Shown: positions 32,225-41,083 of the stretch, piece after piece
How positions within the stretch are numbered: position 1 is the first letter of the stretch
Layout: every line of letters begins with the position of its first letter
Assembly: GCA_937891085.1 (NCBI GenBank)
Contig: CALAEY010000032.1
Location: 1 to 47,230 of the forward strand
Direction: 5' to 3'
DNA from: an uncultured Prevotellaceae bacterium
GTDB lineage: Bacteria > Bacteroidota > Bacteroidia > Bacteroidales > Bacteroidaceae
DNA: 47,230 bases
Translations under genes and position numbers: made by a program
The notes under the pieces: model-generated
What the model saw: only the letters and a program-made list of their open reading frames with translations
What the model was told of the DNA's origin: nothing
Databases searched by the model: none

Positions 32225-33667
32225 TTGGCATCATTAAAATCACTGGCAAAAGATACCGCCATATACGGACTGAGCAGCATCATAGGTAGGTTTCTGAACT
32301 ACCTATTGGTGCCTATCCATACCTCCGCTATGTCGGCACAGAGTGGCGGCTATGGCGTGGTGACCAATGTCTACGCTTGGGTGGCACTGGTGTTGGTCAT
32401 CCTTACTTGTGGCATGGAGACTGGCTTCTTCCGCTTTGCCAACAATGGCAAGGACGAGCCAATGCGCGTGTATAGCACCACCTTACTTTTCGTCAGCATG
32501 GCTTCTTCGGTCTTCCTGCTCTTAAGCTTGCTCTTCTTGGTACCTATCGCTGGATGGATGGGTTATGCAGAGCACCCCTGGTACCTCGGCATGATGATGA
32601 TCGTAGTGGCGATGGATGCTATCCAAGCCATCCCCTTCGCCTTCCTGCGCTATCAGAAGCGGCCGCTGCGCTTTGCCACGCTGAAGCTGCTCTTCATCTT
32701 CCTGAGCATCCTGCTCAACCTTATCTATTATAAGGGCCTGAAGGGCAGCGATGCAGGAGCAGCTTTTGCCATCAACCTGATTTGCACCAGCCTTATCATG
32801 CTCTGCATGATTCCGCAGTTCTTAGGCTTCCGCTATGTATTCGACAAAGAGCTGTTTCACCGTCTCTTCCGCTATTGTCTGCCACTCTTGATACTGGGCA
32901 TTGCGGGCATCCTCAATCAGGTTGCAGATAAGATTATCTTCCCATTAGTGTATCCCGATGAGACGGAGGGCATCGTGCAATTAGGCATCTACGGAGCAGC
33001 CGTGAAGATAGCTATGATTATGGCCATGCTTACGCAGGCCTTCCGCTATGCTTATGAGCCTTTTGTATTCGGCAAGAGCCAGGATAAGGACAACAAGGAA
33101 ATCTATGCCAGTGCCATGAAGTTCTTCATCATCTTCACGCTCTTGGCCTATCTGGCAGTGATGTTCTATCTTGACATACTGCGCTACATCATCGGGCGTG
33201 ACTATTGGGCAGGACTTGACGTGGTGCCTATAGTGATGATGGCAGAAATTTTTATGGGCGTTTACTTCAACCTTTCATTTTGGTATAAGCTCATTGATGA
33301 GACCAAGTGGGGGGCCTACTTCTCCTTGATAGGATGTGTCGTGCTGGTGGGCATCAATGTGCTGCTGATACCTAAGTACAGCTACCATGCCTGTGCATGG
33401 GCAGGCTTTGCTGGCTATGGCACTGCCATGCTGCTCTCCTACTTCGTGGGGCAGAAGAAGTACCCTATCCACTATCCGCTGAAGTCGATAGGTTGCTATG
33501 GGCTTCTGGCCGCTGTGCTCTATGTGGCAGGTCTCTATCTCCCTATTGAGAACGTGGTGCTTCGTTTAGCTTGGCGCACCTTGTTGCTACTGGTCTTTGT
33601 GGCCTACATCGTCTACAAGGACCTCCCTCTGAAAAGCATTCCTATTGTCAATCGTTTCATTAAATAA
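32225..33667 (+). CDS. Polysaccharide flippase (Wzx/MATE-like membrane protein)
   Basis: This 480-residue protein has about 12-14 hydrophobic segments throughout, of the polysaccharide-transporter (MVF/Wzx) type. Its N-terminus, LKSLAKDTAIYGLSSIIGRFLNYLLVPIHT, is the family start in Bacteroidetes. It should flip lipid-linked sugars across the inner membrane. The only start that keeps this N-terminus is TTG at 32225; the nearby ATG runs straight into a stop. It follows ruvB and a heptamer repeat. The exact glycan is unknown as no glycosyltransferases are nearby. Confidence 0.85.
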   Translation: MASLKSLAKDTAIYGLSSIIGRFLNYLLVPIHTSAMSAQSGGYGVVTNVYAWVALVLVILTCGMETGFFRFANNGKDEPMRVYSTTLLFVSMASSVFLLLSLLFLVPIAGWMGYAEHPWYLGMMMIVVAMDAIQAIPFAFLRYQKRPLRFATLKLLFIFLSILLNLIYYKGLKGSDAGAAFAINLICTSLIMLCMIPQFLGFRYVFDKELFHRLFRYCLPLLILGIAGILNQVADKIIFPLVYPDETEGIVQLGIYGAAVKIAMIMAMLTQAFRYAYEPFVFGKSQDKDNKEIYASAMKFFIIFTLLAYLAVMFYLDILRYIIGRDYWAGLDVVPIVMMAEIFMGVYFNLSFWYKLIDETKWGAYFSLIGCVVLVGINVLLIPKYSYHACAWAGFAGYGTAMLLSYFVGQKKYPIHYPLKSIGCYGLLAAVLYVAGLYLPIENVVLRLAWRTLLLLVFVAYIVYKDLPLKSIPIVNRFIK

Positions 33668-33679
33668 TACTTATGAACT

Positions 33680-35056
33680 ATGCCTACACCCAATCAAGAC
33701 AGAAACATATTTGCTATCAGGGTCTTCTTTAGGGAGTACCTTGATTTGAGACGCGAAAAAGAGCATGAGACCGATACCATTGACTCTATCCAAAAAGGTG
33801 TAGAGTTCAGGGGTACCAACCTCTGGGTGCTGATTTTCGCTATCTTCATTGCCAGCTTGGGACTCACGGTCAATTCCACCGCTGTGATCATCGGTGCCAT
33901 GCTTATCTCACCGCTGATGGGACCTATCATGGGCATAGGCTTAGCAGTGGGTATCAACGACATAGACCTGATGAAGCGTTCTGCTAAAAGCTACCTCATC
34001 ACTACGCTATTCAGTGTAATCACTGCCACGCTGTTCTTCCTGATCTTCCCTGTTACGGGCAATCAGTCTGAACTCTTGGCACGCACCTCACCTACCATCT
34101 ATGATGTGTTTATTGCCTTGATGGGTGGTTTGGCGGGTATTGTGGCCACTACCAGTAAGAACAAGGGCAATGTGCTGCCAGGTGTAGCCATCGCTACAGC
34201 TCTGATGCCTCCACTTTGCACGGCTGGCTTTGGATTGGCTACAGGCAATTTGGTCTATTTCCTCGGAGCTTTTTACCTTTATTTTATCAACTCAGTATTT
34301 ATCTGTGCAGCCACCTTACTCTGTGTGCGTTTCTTGGGATTCCATAAAAAGCAGCAGGTAGATTCTGAGCGTGAGAAGCAAGTACGTAAATACATTCTGG
34401 CCTTAGTGATCATCACCATGATTCCTGCTATCTATCTCACAGTAGGTATCCTACGTGATACCTACTTCGACAGCGCAGCCAATCGCTTTATTCGTGAGCA
34501 GTTGTCCTTCGACAATGCACAGGTAGTAGACAAGCGCATTACACGAAAAGGTAAAGATAGTGAAATCCGTGTTGTGATGGTAGGTCAGGAAGTGCCAGAT
34601 TCCACCATTGCTGTAGCACGTAGTAGGATGGGGGAGTATAGTCTTGAGAATGTGCGACTTGTGATTCTACAAGGTGTAAGTGGAAATACTGGTACCGATC
34701 TTGACATCACTGCATTGCGTTCACAGGTATTGGAAGATTTCTATCAGAATGGAGAGGAACGTTTGCGCCAGCAAGCGGTGCAGATAGACTCGCTGGAGCG
34801 CAAGTTGCGTCAATTCAAGGTCTATGACGAACTGGGCAACTCCATCATACCCGAACTGAAAGTGCTCTATCCTACCATACGAACCTTCTCCATCTCAGAG
34901 GCTATAGAGTATGATGTAGATTCACTGCGCACAGATACCATCCCTACTGCCATCGTGAGCACCTCCAAGCGTTTGGATGCCGCCACGCTGGAGAAACTCA
35001 CCGAGTGGCTTAAGGCCCGTACAGGAAACGGAGAGCTGAAGGTGATGGTGAAATGA
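33680..35056 (+). CDS. DUF389 family membrane protein
   Basis: This 458-residue protein carries the DUF389 membrane core between about residues 45 and 255: NSTAVIIGAMLISPLMGPIMGIGLAVG, ALMGGLAGIVAT, GVAIATALMPPLCTAGFGLATG and VFICAATLLCVRFLG. A long soluble C-terminal part follows, with a coiled-coil segment (ERLRQQAVQIDSLERKLRQF) and a final alpha-beta domain (IPTAIVSTSKRLDAATLEKL). Function is unknown. It lies just before the Cache-SpoIIE gene (28-base gap), possibly as a functional pair. Confidence 0.85.
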   Translation: MPTPNQDRNIFAIRVFFREYLDLRREKEHETDTIDSIQKGVEFRGTNLWVLIFAIFIASLGLTVNSTAVIIGAMLISPLMGPIMGIGLAVGINDIDLMKRSAKSYLITTLFSVITATLFFLIFPVTGNQSELLARTSPTIYDVFIALMGGLAGIVATTSKNKGNVLPGVAIATALMPPLCTAGFGLATGNLVYFLGAFYLYFINSVFICAATLLCVRFLGFHKKQQVDSEREKQVRKYILALVIITMIPAIYLTVGILRDTYFDSAANRFIREQLSFDNAQVVDKRITRKGKDSEIRVVMVGQEVPDSTIAVARSRMGEYSLENVRLVILQGVSGNTGTDLDITALRSQVLEDFYQNGEERLRQQAVQIDSLERKLRQFKVYDELGNSIIPELKVLYPTIRTFSISEAIEYDVDSLRTDTIPTAIVSTSKRLDAATLEKLTEWLKARTGNGELKVMVK

Positions 35057-35084
35057 CGTTAACCAGTAAGTAAAGTCGCACTCG

Positions 35085-37322
35085 ATGAATAAATGGAAAG
35101 ATAAAATTCGCAAGCTTAGTACAGAAAACCGTTCCCTCCCAGGAATAGCAGTAATCGTCATTGCAGCTATTCTTCTGGAGATGACTGTTGCCATGCAATA
35201 CCAATCGGCTACCAGGGGCATCCGCTCTGAGGTGCAGCATCGTGCAGAAACCGAACTCGACATGAAGAATCTGGAGATTCAGAATGTAATGACGGCTGTA
35301 GAGGTGGCTGTGGCCAATATGGTGTGGGATGTAGAGCAACGTCTTTCGAAGCCCGACTCTATGTATGCGGTCACCGAAAAGACGGTGGTCGACAATGAGG
35401 TCATCATTGGTAGTGCCGTAGCTTTCGAGCCCTATTACTACCCCGAGAAAGGCGAGCAGTTTTCCCCCTATACCTTCAGGACTAACGGCCGTTTGGAGCA
35501 TAAGCAGTTGGGCACAGACACTTACCGCTACCATACCATGGAGTGGTACACAGCCCCTATGAAGTCGGGACGCGGCAGTTGGAGCGAACCCTATTTCGAT
35601 GAGGGCGGCGGTGAAATCATCATGTCCACCTATTCTGTGCCTATCCACGATGCTACTGGTAGGAGCGTGGGTGTATTCACAGCCGATGTATCGCTCGATT
35701 GGCTTTCGCAGGTCATCAATGCCAGGCATATCTACCCCTCAAGCTTCAACCTGATGATTTCTCGCACAGGTAGGATTATGGCCTGCCCTGTAGATAGCTA
35801 CGTTATGAATCGCACCATTCAGGAGGTGACCAGCCAGATGAACGATACCACCAGAGAGCGCATCAACGCAGAGATGATGGCCGGAAAGAGTGGGCAGAGC
35901 ATGGTGACCGACAGCACAGGCGTGAAGAAATACGTGTTCTATGGTCCTGTAGAGGGAGACACGGGGTGGTCTATGGCCATCGTGTGTTCAGACAAAGAAA
36001 TCTATGGCGAGTTGCGTGCGTTGGGCATCAGGCTTATGCTCATGGTGCTTGCCGGTCTCACCCTGATGGGCTTCATCCTCTGGCGTTCCATCCGCAATTC
36101 ACGTCGCTTGGCTGACACAGAGAAGCAGAAGACGGCCATCGAGAGTGAGCTACAGATTGCCAGCTCCATCCAGATGGGTTTGCTGCCGAAGGTCTTTCCG
36201 CCTTTCCCAGATCGTACCGATGTAGATATCTACGCTACCCTGTTGCCTGCCAAGGAAGTGGGAGGCGACCTATACGACTTCTATATCCGTGATGAGAAGC
36301 TCTTCTTCTGCATCGGCGATGTGGCAGGTAAGGGCGTGCCAGCCTCCCTGGTGATGGCAGTCACGCGCACCCTCTTCCGCAATATCTCTGCCCGCGAGGC
36401 CAAGCCCCATCGCATCATGGCTGCCATCAACGAAACGGGAACAGAGAATGATCTGAACAGCCTCTTCGTCACCTTCTTCGTGGGTGTGCTCGACTTGCCA
36501 ACTGGTCGCTTGCGCTACTGCAATGCAGGGCATGAAGTTCCGATATTGATCGGTGCTCCAGGCTCAGGTGCCAAGATCTCACTGCTGAAATGCGACAGTA
36601 ACCTGCCCCTCGGCATCATGAGGGATGTGGACTTCACCATTCAGGAAACTACCCTTGAGGCAGGCAGCACTCTCTTCCTCTATACCGATGGACTCACTGA
36701 GGCCATGAAGGCAGACGGTACCCTCTTCGGAGATGAACGGATGATGAAGGCCGTGAAGCCAGATACCCCGAAGGGCATCGTGGAGCACATGATCCATTCG
36801 GTCAATGCCTTCGTGAAGGGCGCAGAGCAGAGTGACGACCTCACCATGCTTGCCATACTTTACAACCGCCAGAAACTCTCAGCACGCCTCTTGCGCAGCA
36901 TCACCCTGCCAAACGATGTGCAGGCCATCCCACAGCTTGCCACCTTCATCGATGGTGTCTGTGAGGCGTTGGAGTTCGATGCCGGTCAGACCATGGAGAT
37001 GAACCTCGCTGTAGAGGAGGCTGTGGTCAATGTGATGAACTACGCCTATCCAGAGGGCACTGTGGGTGAAGTGCAGATAGATGCTGAGGCCAATGAAGAG
37101 CGCCTGAAGTTCACCATCACCGACTATGGTGCCCCATTTGATCCTACCACCTATGCCAAGGCAGACACCACCCTCTCTGCCGAAGATCGTCCTATCGGCG
37201 GTCTCGGCATCTTCATGATTCGCCAGTACATGGATTCCATCAACTACGAGCGCATGAAGGGAGACACCTCAGCCTCCAAGGGCGGCAAGAATGTACTTAC
37301 ACTCCGCAAGAGGTTGCAGTAA
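35085..37322 (+). CDS. Cache sensor - SpoIIE phosphatase - anti-sigma-type kinase fusion
   Basis: This 745-residue signalling protein has a first membrane helix at about 19-37 and a periplasmic double-Cache-type sensing domain to ~300 (SGRGSWSEPYFDEGGGEIIMSTYSVPI). A second helix at 313-334 and a linker follow. Then come a PP2C/SpoIIE domain at about 380-593 (GGDLYDFYI, IGDVAGKGVPASLVM, LYTDGLTEAM, DDLTMLAI) and an RsbW-like HATPase_c domain at the C-terminus (NLAVEEAVVNVMNYAYPEG, GGLGIFMIRQYMD). It should dephosphorylate an anti-sigma antagonist (STAS) protein in response to an outside signal, with a kinase activity in the same chain. No STAS gene is in the window. Confidence 0.9.
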   Translation: MNKWKDKIRKLSTENRSLPGIAVIVIAAILLEMTVAMQYQSATRGIRSEVQHRAETELDMKNLEIQNVMTAVEVAVANMVWDVEQRLSKPDSMYAVTEKTVVDNEVIIGSAVAFEPYYYPEKGEQFSPYTFRTNGRLEHKQLGTDTYRYHTMEWYTAPMKSGRGSWSEPYFDEGGGEIIMSTYSVPIHDATGRSVGVFTADVSLDWLSQVINARHIYPSSFNLMISRTGRIMACPVDSYVMNRTIQEVTSQMNDTTRERINAEMMAGKSGQSMVTDSTGVKKYVFYGPVEGDTGWSMAIVCSDKEIYGELRALGIRLMLMVLAGLTLMGFILWRSIRNSRRLADTEKQKTAIESELQIASSIQMGLLPKVFPPFPDRTDVDIYATLLPAKEVGGDLYDFYIRDEKLFFCIGDVAGKGVPASLVMAVTRTLFRNISAREAKPHRIMAAINETGTENDLNSLFVTFFVGVLDLPTGRLRYCNAGHEVPILIGAPGSGAKISLLKCDSNLPLGIMRDVDFTIQETTLEAGSTLFLYTDGLTEAMKADGTLFGDERMMKAVKPDTPKGIVEHMIHSVNAFVKGAEQSDDLTMLAILYNRQKLSARLLRSITLPNDVQAIPQLATFIDGVCEALEFDAGQTMEMNLAVEEAVVNVMNYAYPEGTVGEVQIDAEANEERLKFTITDYGAPFDPTTYAKADTTLSAEDRPIGGLGIFMIRQYMDSINYERMKGDTSASKGGKNVLTLRKRLQ

Positions 37323-37337
37323 GATGTAAGGCGCACG

Positions 37338-37365
37338 CATATAATTGAATAATCAATTATATGCG
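37338..37365 (+). terminator. Hairpin after the Cache-SpoIIE gene
   Basis: A perfect 12-bp AT-rich stem (37338-37349 with 37354-37365) has loop ataa. The flanking string gcgcacgcat repeats on both sides. There is no T-run, so termination strength is uncertain. Confidence 0.5.
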
Positions 37366-37471
37366 CACGCATTTAACCTAAACCTAAACTGCGATATAGG
37401 CCGAACAGGGTATAAAAGGTTTTTATATGACAAAAGAAGTTAATGACGGAGTAGGGATTTAATAAAAACAT

Positions 37472-37479
37472 TATCTTTG
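37472..37479 (+). promoter_or_regulatory. -7 box of dapB
   Basis: TATCTTTG lies 34 bases before the chosen dapB start. If transcription begins near 37486, the upstream start codons at 37477 and 37489 would lie at or before the message start, which favours the ATG at 37513. Confidence 0.65.
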
Positions 37480-37512
37480 CAGCAGATTATGGAACAAAAA
37501 CAACTGAATGGT

Positions 37513-38271
37513 ATGAAAATAGCATTGATAGGTTATGGCAAGATGGGCAAGCAGATAGAGCAGATAGCCCTAAGTCGTGGTCATGAGATAGTGTGCATCA
37601 TCGACATTAATAATACGGAGGACTTTGAGTCTGAGGCGTTTCGCAGTGCGGATGTGGCCATAGAGTTCACAAGCCCCACAACGGCCTATACCAACTGCAA
37701 GAAGGCTTTCGCGCAGAGGGTGAAGGTGGTGAGCGGCAGCACGGGATGGATGGCGCAGCACGGTGAGGAGATGCAACGCCTATGCGCAGAGCAGGGGAAG
37801 ACGCTGTTCTGGAGCAGCAACTTCAGCCTTGGCGTGTCTATCTTCACGGCAGTGAACCGCTTCTTGGCGCGTGTGATGAACCAGTTTGATGCCTACGACG
37901 TGAGCATGAGTGAGACGCACCATATACATAAGTTGGATCATCCCAGCGGCACGGCCATCACACTGGCAGAGGGCATTCTGGCAGAGCTCGACCGTAAGGA
38001 GGCGTGGGTAGATGCCGCACTGGTGGAGAACGGTGAGATGCAGCAACTGGCGCAGCCGAAGCCTGAAGAACTCCCTATCATCTGCGAGCGTCGGGGTGAG
38101 GTGCCGGGCATACATCTGGTGCGCTATGAGAGCGATGCCGACAGTATCACCATCGTGCATGATGCCAAGAACCGCAGCGGATTTGCCCTGGGTGCCGTGC
38201 TGGCTGCCGAATATACTGCTGCCCATCAGGGATTCCTGAAGATGAGTGACTTATTTACTTTCTTGAAATAA
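37513..38271 (+). CDS. dapB: 4-hydroxy-tetrahydrodipicolinate reductase
   Basis: DapB reduces the lysine/diaminopimelate pathway intermediate using NAD(P)H. The 252-residue protein begins MKIALIGYGKMGKQIE, with the Rossmann loop GYGKMG. It continues SGSTGW and has the catalytic/substrate motif ETHHIHKLDHPSGTA, then VRYESDADSITIVHDAKNRSGFALGAV. ATG at 37513 is chosen by family start and promoter position; longer readings exist. It leads the lepB-containing unit. Confidence 0.95.
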   Translation: MKIALIGYGKMGKQIEQIALSRGHEIVCIIDINNTEDFESEAFRSADVAIEFTSPTTAYTNCKKAFAQRVKVVSGSTGWMAQHGEEMQRLCAEQGKTLFWSSNFSLGVSIFTAVNRFLARVMNQFDAYDVSMSETHHIHKLDHPSGTAITLAEGILAELDRKEAWVDAALVENGEMQQLAQPKPEELPIICERRGEVPGIHLVRYESDADSITIVHDAKNRSGFALGAVLAAEYTAAHQGFLKMSDLFTFLK

Positions 38272-38280
38272 AAGACCGAC

Positions 38281-39780
38281 ATGGATAAAAAGATGTTTGC
38301 AGACGTTCCTGCGAAACAATGGATAAAGTTGGCTGTGTGGCTGGTGCTCTACCTGCTCTTCCTGGTATGGGTGAAGAGCTGGTGGGGATTGCTGGTGGTG
38401 CCTTTCATCTTCGATAGCTTCATCACGAAGAAGATTCCTTGGGGATTCTGGCGCAGCTGGAAGGAAGGACCGCTGAAGACGGTGATGAGCTGGGTAGATG
38501 CCATCGTCTTTGCACTGGTGGCCGTCTACTTTGTGAATGTGTATATCTTCCAGAACTACCAGATACCTTCTTCCTCTATGGAGAAATCACTGCTGGTGGG
38601 CGACTACCTCTACGTGAGCAAGTTGAGCTACGGCCCTCGCAAGCCTATGACACCGCTCTCCATGCCTTTGGCGCAGCATACGCTGCCCCTCACGGGTGGA
38701 AAGAGCTATCTGGAATGGCCGCAGTGGAAGTATGAGCGTGTGGCAGGCTTCGGAAAGGTGGAGCGCGGTGACATCGTGGTGTTCAACTTCCCTGCAGGTG
38801 ATACGGTGGCAGTGAACTACCAACAGACGGATTTCTACAACCTGGCTTATGCCGAAGGGAAGCGCCTGTATCCTAATCCAATGGATCTGGATAATATGAC
38901 ACCTGCACAGCAACGCATGGTGTATGACATCTACTACAATGCGGGTCGCCGTCATATCTTGGAGAACCCGCGCATCTTCGGTGAGGTGGTCTACCGTCCT
39001 GTGGATAGGCGTGAGAACTACGTGAAGCGCTGCATCGGCGTGGCGGGAGATACGCTGGAGATTGTCGATGGTCAGGTGAAGATCAACGGGCAGGATGCGG
39101 AGAACCCAGAGCAGATGCAGTTCAACTACTTCTTGCAGACCACAGGCACGGAGATCCCTGCGCAGGTGATGGATGAGCTGGGCATCAGTGAGGACGACCG
39201 CCTGATGATGTCGGGCGATGCCACGTGGGAAGACAATCTGCTGGCGATGGGCTTCAATACACGTATGCAGAACGGCAGGTTGGCTCCTGTCTATCATTTC
39301 CCTCTCACGAAGGAGATGTATCAGAAGTTGGCCTCTAACACCAAGCTGATAAGCAAGATCATCATGGAGCCAGAAAGCTATGCGGGCGATCTCTATCCGC
39401 TGAATGGCAACAAGCACTGGGACCGCAACAACTACGGTCCTATCTGGATACCTGCCAAGGGCAGCACCGTGAAGCTGACGCTGGAGAACCTGCCTATCTA
39501 TGAGCGCTGCATCGTGGCGTATGAGCACAACACGCTGGAGCTGCGTGAAGATGGCATCTACATCAATGGGCAGCGCACGGATGAATATACGTTCCAGATG
39601 GATTACTACTGGATGATGGGTGACAACCGTCATAACTCGGCAGACTCACGCTACTGGGGCTTCGTGCCAGAAGACCACATCGTGGGCAAGCCTATCACCA
39701 TCTGGCTGTCGCTGGATAAGGATCATGGTTGGTTTGACGGCAAGATACGCTTTAGCCGCCTCTTCAAGCGCGCCAAGTAA
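38281..39780 (+). CDS. lepB: Signal peptidase I
   Basis: LepB cleaves signal peptides at the outer face of the inner membrane. The 499-residue protein has N-terminal hydrophobic segments. The catalytic Ser99 is in IPSSSMEKSL and the catalytic Lys249 is in NYVKRCIGVAGDT. The final box is WMMGDNRHNSADSRYWGFVPEDH. A long insert separates the Ser and Lys boxes and another separates the Lys box from the GDNR box, making it much longer than E. coli LepB; this is usual in Bacteroidetes. It follows dapB by nine bases. Confidence 0.95.
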   Translation: MDKKMFADVPAKQWIKLAVWLVLYLLFLVWVKSWWGLLVVPFIFDSFITKKIPWGFWRSWKEGPLKTVMSWVDAIVFALVAVYFVNVYIFQNYQIPSSSMEKSLLVGDYLYVSKLSYGPRKPMTPLSMPLAQHTLPLTGGKSYLEWPQWKYERVAGFGKVERGDIVVFNFPAGDTVAVNYQQTDFYNLAYAEGKRLYPNPMDLDNMTPAQQRMVYDIYYNAGRRHILENPRIFGEVVYRPVDRRENYVKRCIGVAGDTLEIVDGQVKINGQDAENPEQMQFNYFLQTTGTEIPAQVMDELGISEDDRLMMSGDATWEDNLLAMGFNTRMQNGRLAPVYHFPLTKEMYQKLASNTKLISKIIMEPESYAGDLYPLNGNKHWDRNNYGPIWIPAKGSTVKLTLENLPIYERCIVAYEHNTLELREDGIYINGQRTDEYTFQMDYYWMMGDNRHNSADSRYWGFVPEDHIVGKPITIWLSLDKDHGWFDGKIRFSRLFKRAK

Positions 39781-39795
39781 ACCCTCCCTGATGCC

Positions 39796-40431
39796 ATGAA
39801 ACCGATAGTGAAGATAGCCTTAGCGTTAGTGGGTGCAGTGCTGATAGCAGTGCTGCTCCGCCTTTTTGCTGTCGGTACCTATTCTGTGCCTTTCGAGGGC
39901 ATGGAGCCCGCCTTGCATCGGGGAGAGCGCATCTTGGTGAATAAGTGGAACTATGGGCGCATCCATCGCAGAGACGTCATCGTGTTTCAAGACCCTTCCG
40001 TGGAAGACGGGAAGAAAACACTGATAGGGCGTGTGATGGCCATGCCTGGCGAGGTGATCTACATGGATCATGAGTTTCATTTCTCCCATGCCGTGAACCT
40101 GCAGGATACGCTGCCTGCACAACCCATCATGGTGCCTTTGAAAGATATCGAGGTACCCGTGAGGCCGTGGAATGCCACCCTGATGCGCAATACGCTGACG
40201 CTGCATGAAAATCAGCCTGCGGAAGTGAAGAACGGCAAGCTCTATATCGATGGTAAGGAAACGCCGCATTGCAACTTCACGCAGAACTACTACTGGGTGA
40301 TGACGGACAACGAGAGCACACTGAGTGATTCAAGGCTCTTCGGCTTCGTGCCTGAGGACCATATCATAGGTAAGGCCACGCGCATCTGGTTTACCACACA
40401 ACTGAGCAGACTATGGAAAAAAGTGGAATGA
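39796..40431 (+). CDS. S26-like protein lacking the catalytic Ser and Lys
   Basis: This 211-residue paralogue has one N-terminal membrane helix (IALALVGAVLIAVLLRLFAV). The nucleophile box, normally Ser-Met, reads VPFEGMEPAL (Gly35-Met36). The Lys box, normally YVKR, reads KTLIGRVMAMPGE (Gly78 at the Lys place). The outer boxes remain (GERILVNKWNYG, WVMTDNESTLSDSRLFGFVPEDH). So the fold appears kept but the catalytic dyad is missing. It lies 15 bases after lepB and overlaps wbqC. It may bind signal peptides or assist LepB; that is inference. Confidence 0.85.
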   Translation: MKPIVKIALALVGAVLIAVLLRLFAVGTYSVPFEGMEPALHRGERILVNKWNYGRIHRRDVIVFQDPSVEDGKKTLIGRVMAMPGEVIYMDHEFHFSHAVNLQDTLPAQPIMVPLKDIEVPVRPWNATLMRNTLTLHENQPAEVKNGKLYIDGKETPHCNFTQNYYWVMTDNESTLSDSRLFGFVPEDHIIGKATRIWFTTQLSRLWKKVE

Positions 40432-41045
40432 CTGCCTGCCTCTCTACGGCCTACCTGCCTCCTGTGCAGTGGTTTGCTAAACTCCTGAAGTACGAGAAGG
40501 TGTATGTGGAGCAGTATGAGAACTACCAGAAGCAGACATACAGGAACCGCTGCGTGATAGCAGGCCCTAACGGCCCCATCTCGCTGACGGTACCCATAGA
40601 GAAGCCTGAGACCTTGAAGTGCCTGACGAAGGATATCCGCATTTCCGATCATGGCAACTGGAGGCACCTGCACTGGAATGCCTTGGAATCGGCCTACAAT
40701 CAGACACCTTACTTTGAGTATCTGAAAGATGACCTCCGGCCTTTCTACGAGAAGCCGTTCCACTTCCTGATGGACTTCAACGAGCAGCTGGTGGCACTGA
40801 TCTGTGAGTTGATAGATATAGAGCCACAGATAGAGCGCACCACAGACTACATCGCCGTGCGGGAGGATGCCGACTTCAGAGACAGCATCGGTCCTAAGCG
40901 AGATTGGCAGGACGATAAGGACTTCAAGGCCGTGCCTTACTATCAGGTCTTCCAGCAGAAACTGGGCTTCCTGCCTAACCTCAGCATCGTGGATCTGCTC
41001 TTCAATATGGGCCCAGAGAGCGTGCTAGTGCTGGGGAGGGTTTAG
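40428..41045 (+). CDS. WbqC-family protein
   Basis: This 205-residue protein is of the WbqC type: LSTAYLPPVQWFAKLLKYEKVYVEQYENYQKQTYRNRCVI, PISLTVPIEK, HLHWNALESAYNQTPYFEYLKDDL and LSIVDLLFNMGPE. The family is found near polysaccharide genes, and function is not firmly known. ATG at 40428 overlaps the stop of the S26-like gene (ATGA) and is preferred to 40413. Its stop is the start of a heptamer array. Confidence 0.85.
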   Translation: MTACLSTAYLPPVQWFAKLLKYEKVYVEQYENYQKQTYRNRCVIAGPNGPISLTVPIEKPETLKCLTKDIRISDHGNWRHLHWNALESAYNQTPYFEYLKDDLRPFYEKPFHFLMDFNEQLVALICELIDIEPQIERTTDYIAVREDADFRDSIGPKRDWQDDKDFKAVPYYQVFQQKLGFLPNLSIVDLLFNMGPESVLVLGRV

Positions 41046-41075
41046 GGTTTAGAGCTTAGAGCTTAGAGTTTAGAG
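41041..41075. repeat. Heptamer tandem repeat (tttagag/cttagag, 5 units)
   Basis: Five 7-base units (tttaggg, tttagag, cttagag, cttagag, tttagag) begin within the last codons of wbqC, whose stop codon TAG lies in the first two units. Confidence 0.85.
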
Positions 41076-41083
41076 TAAAAAGT

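Noticed and set aside
35010..35729. 239-residue minus-strand frame
   Set aside because: It is a shadow of the DUF389 3' end and the Cache domain; no recognisable features.
38587..39633. Long 348-residue open frame on the minus strand
   Set aside because: It is antisense to lepB, which has all signal-peptidase motifs. The minus reading is His/Arg/Val-rich with no family features.
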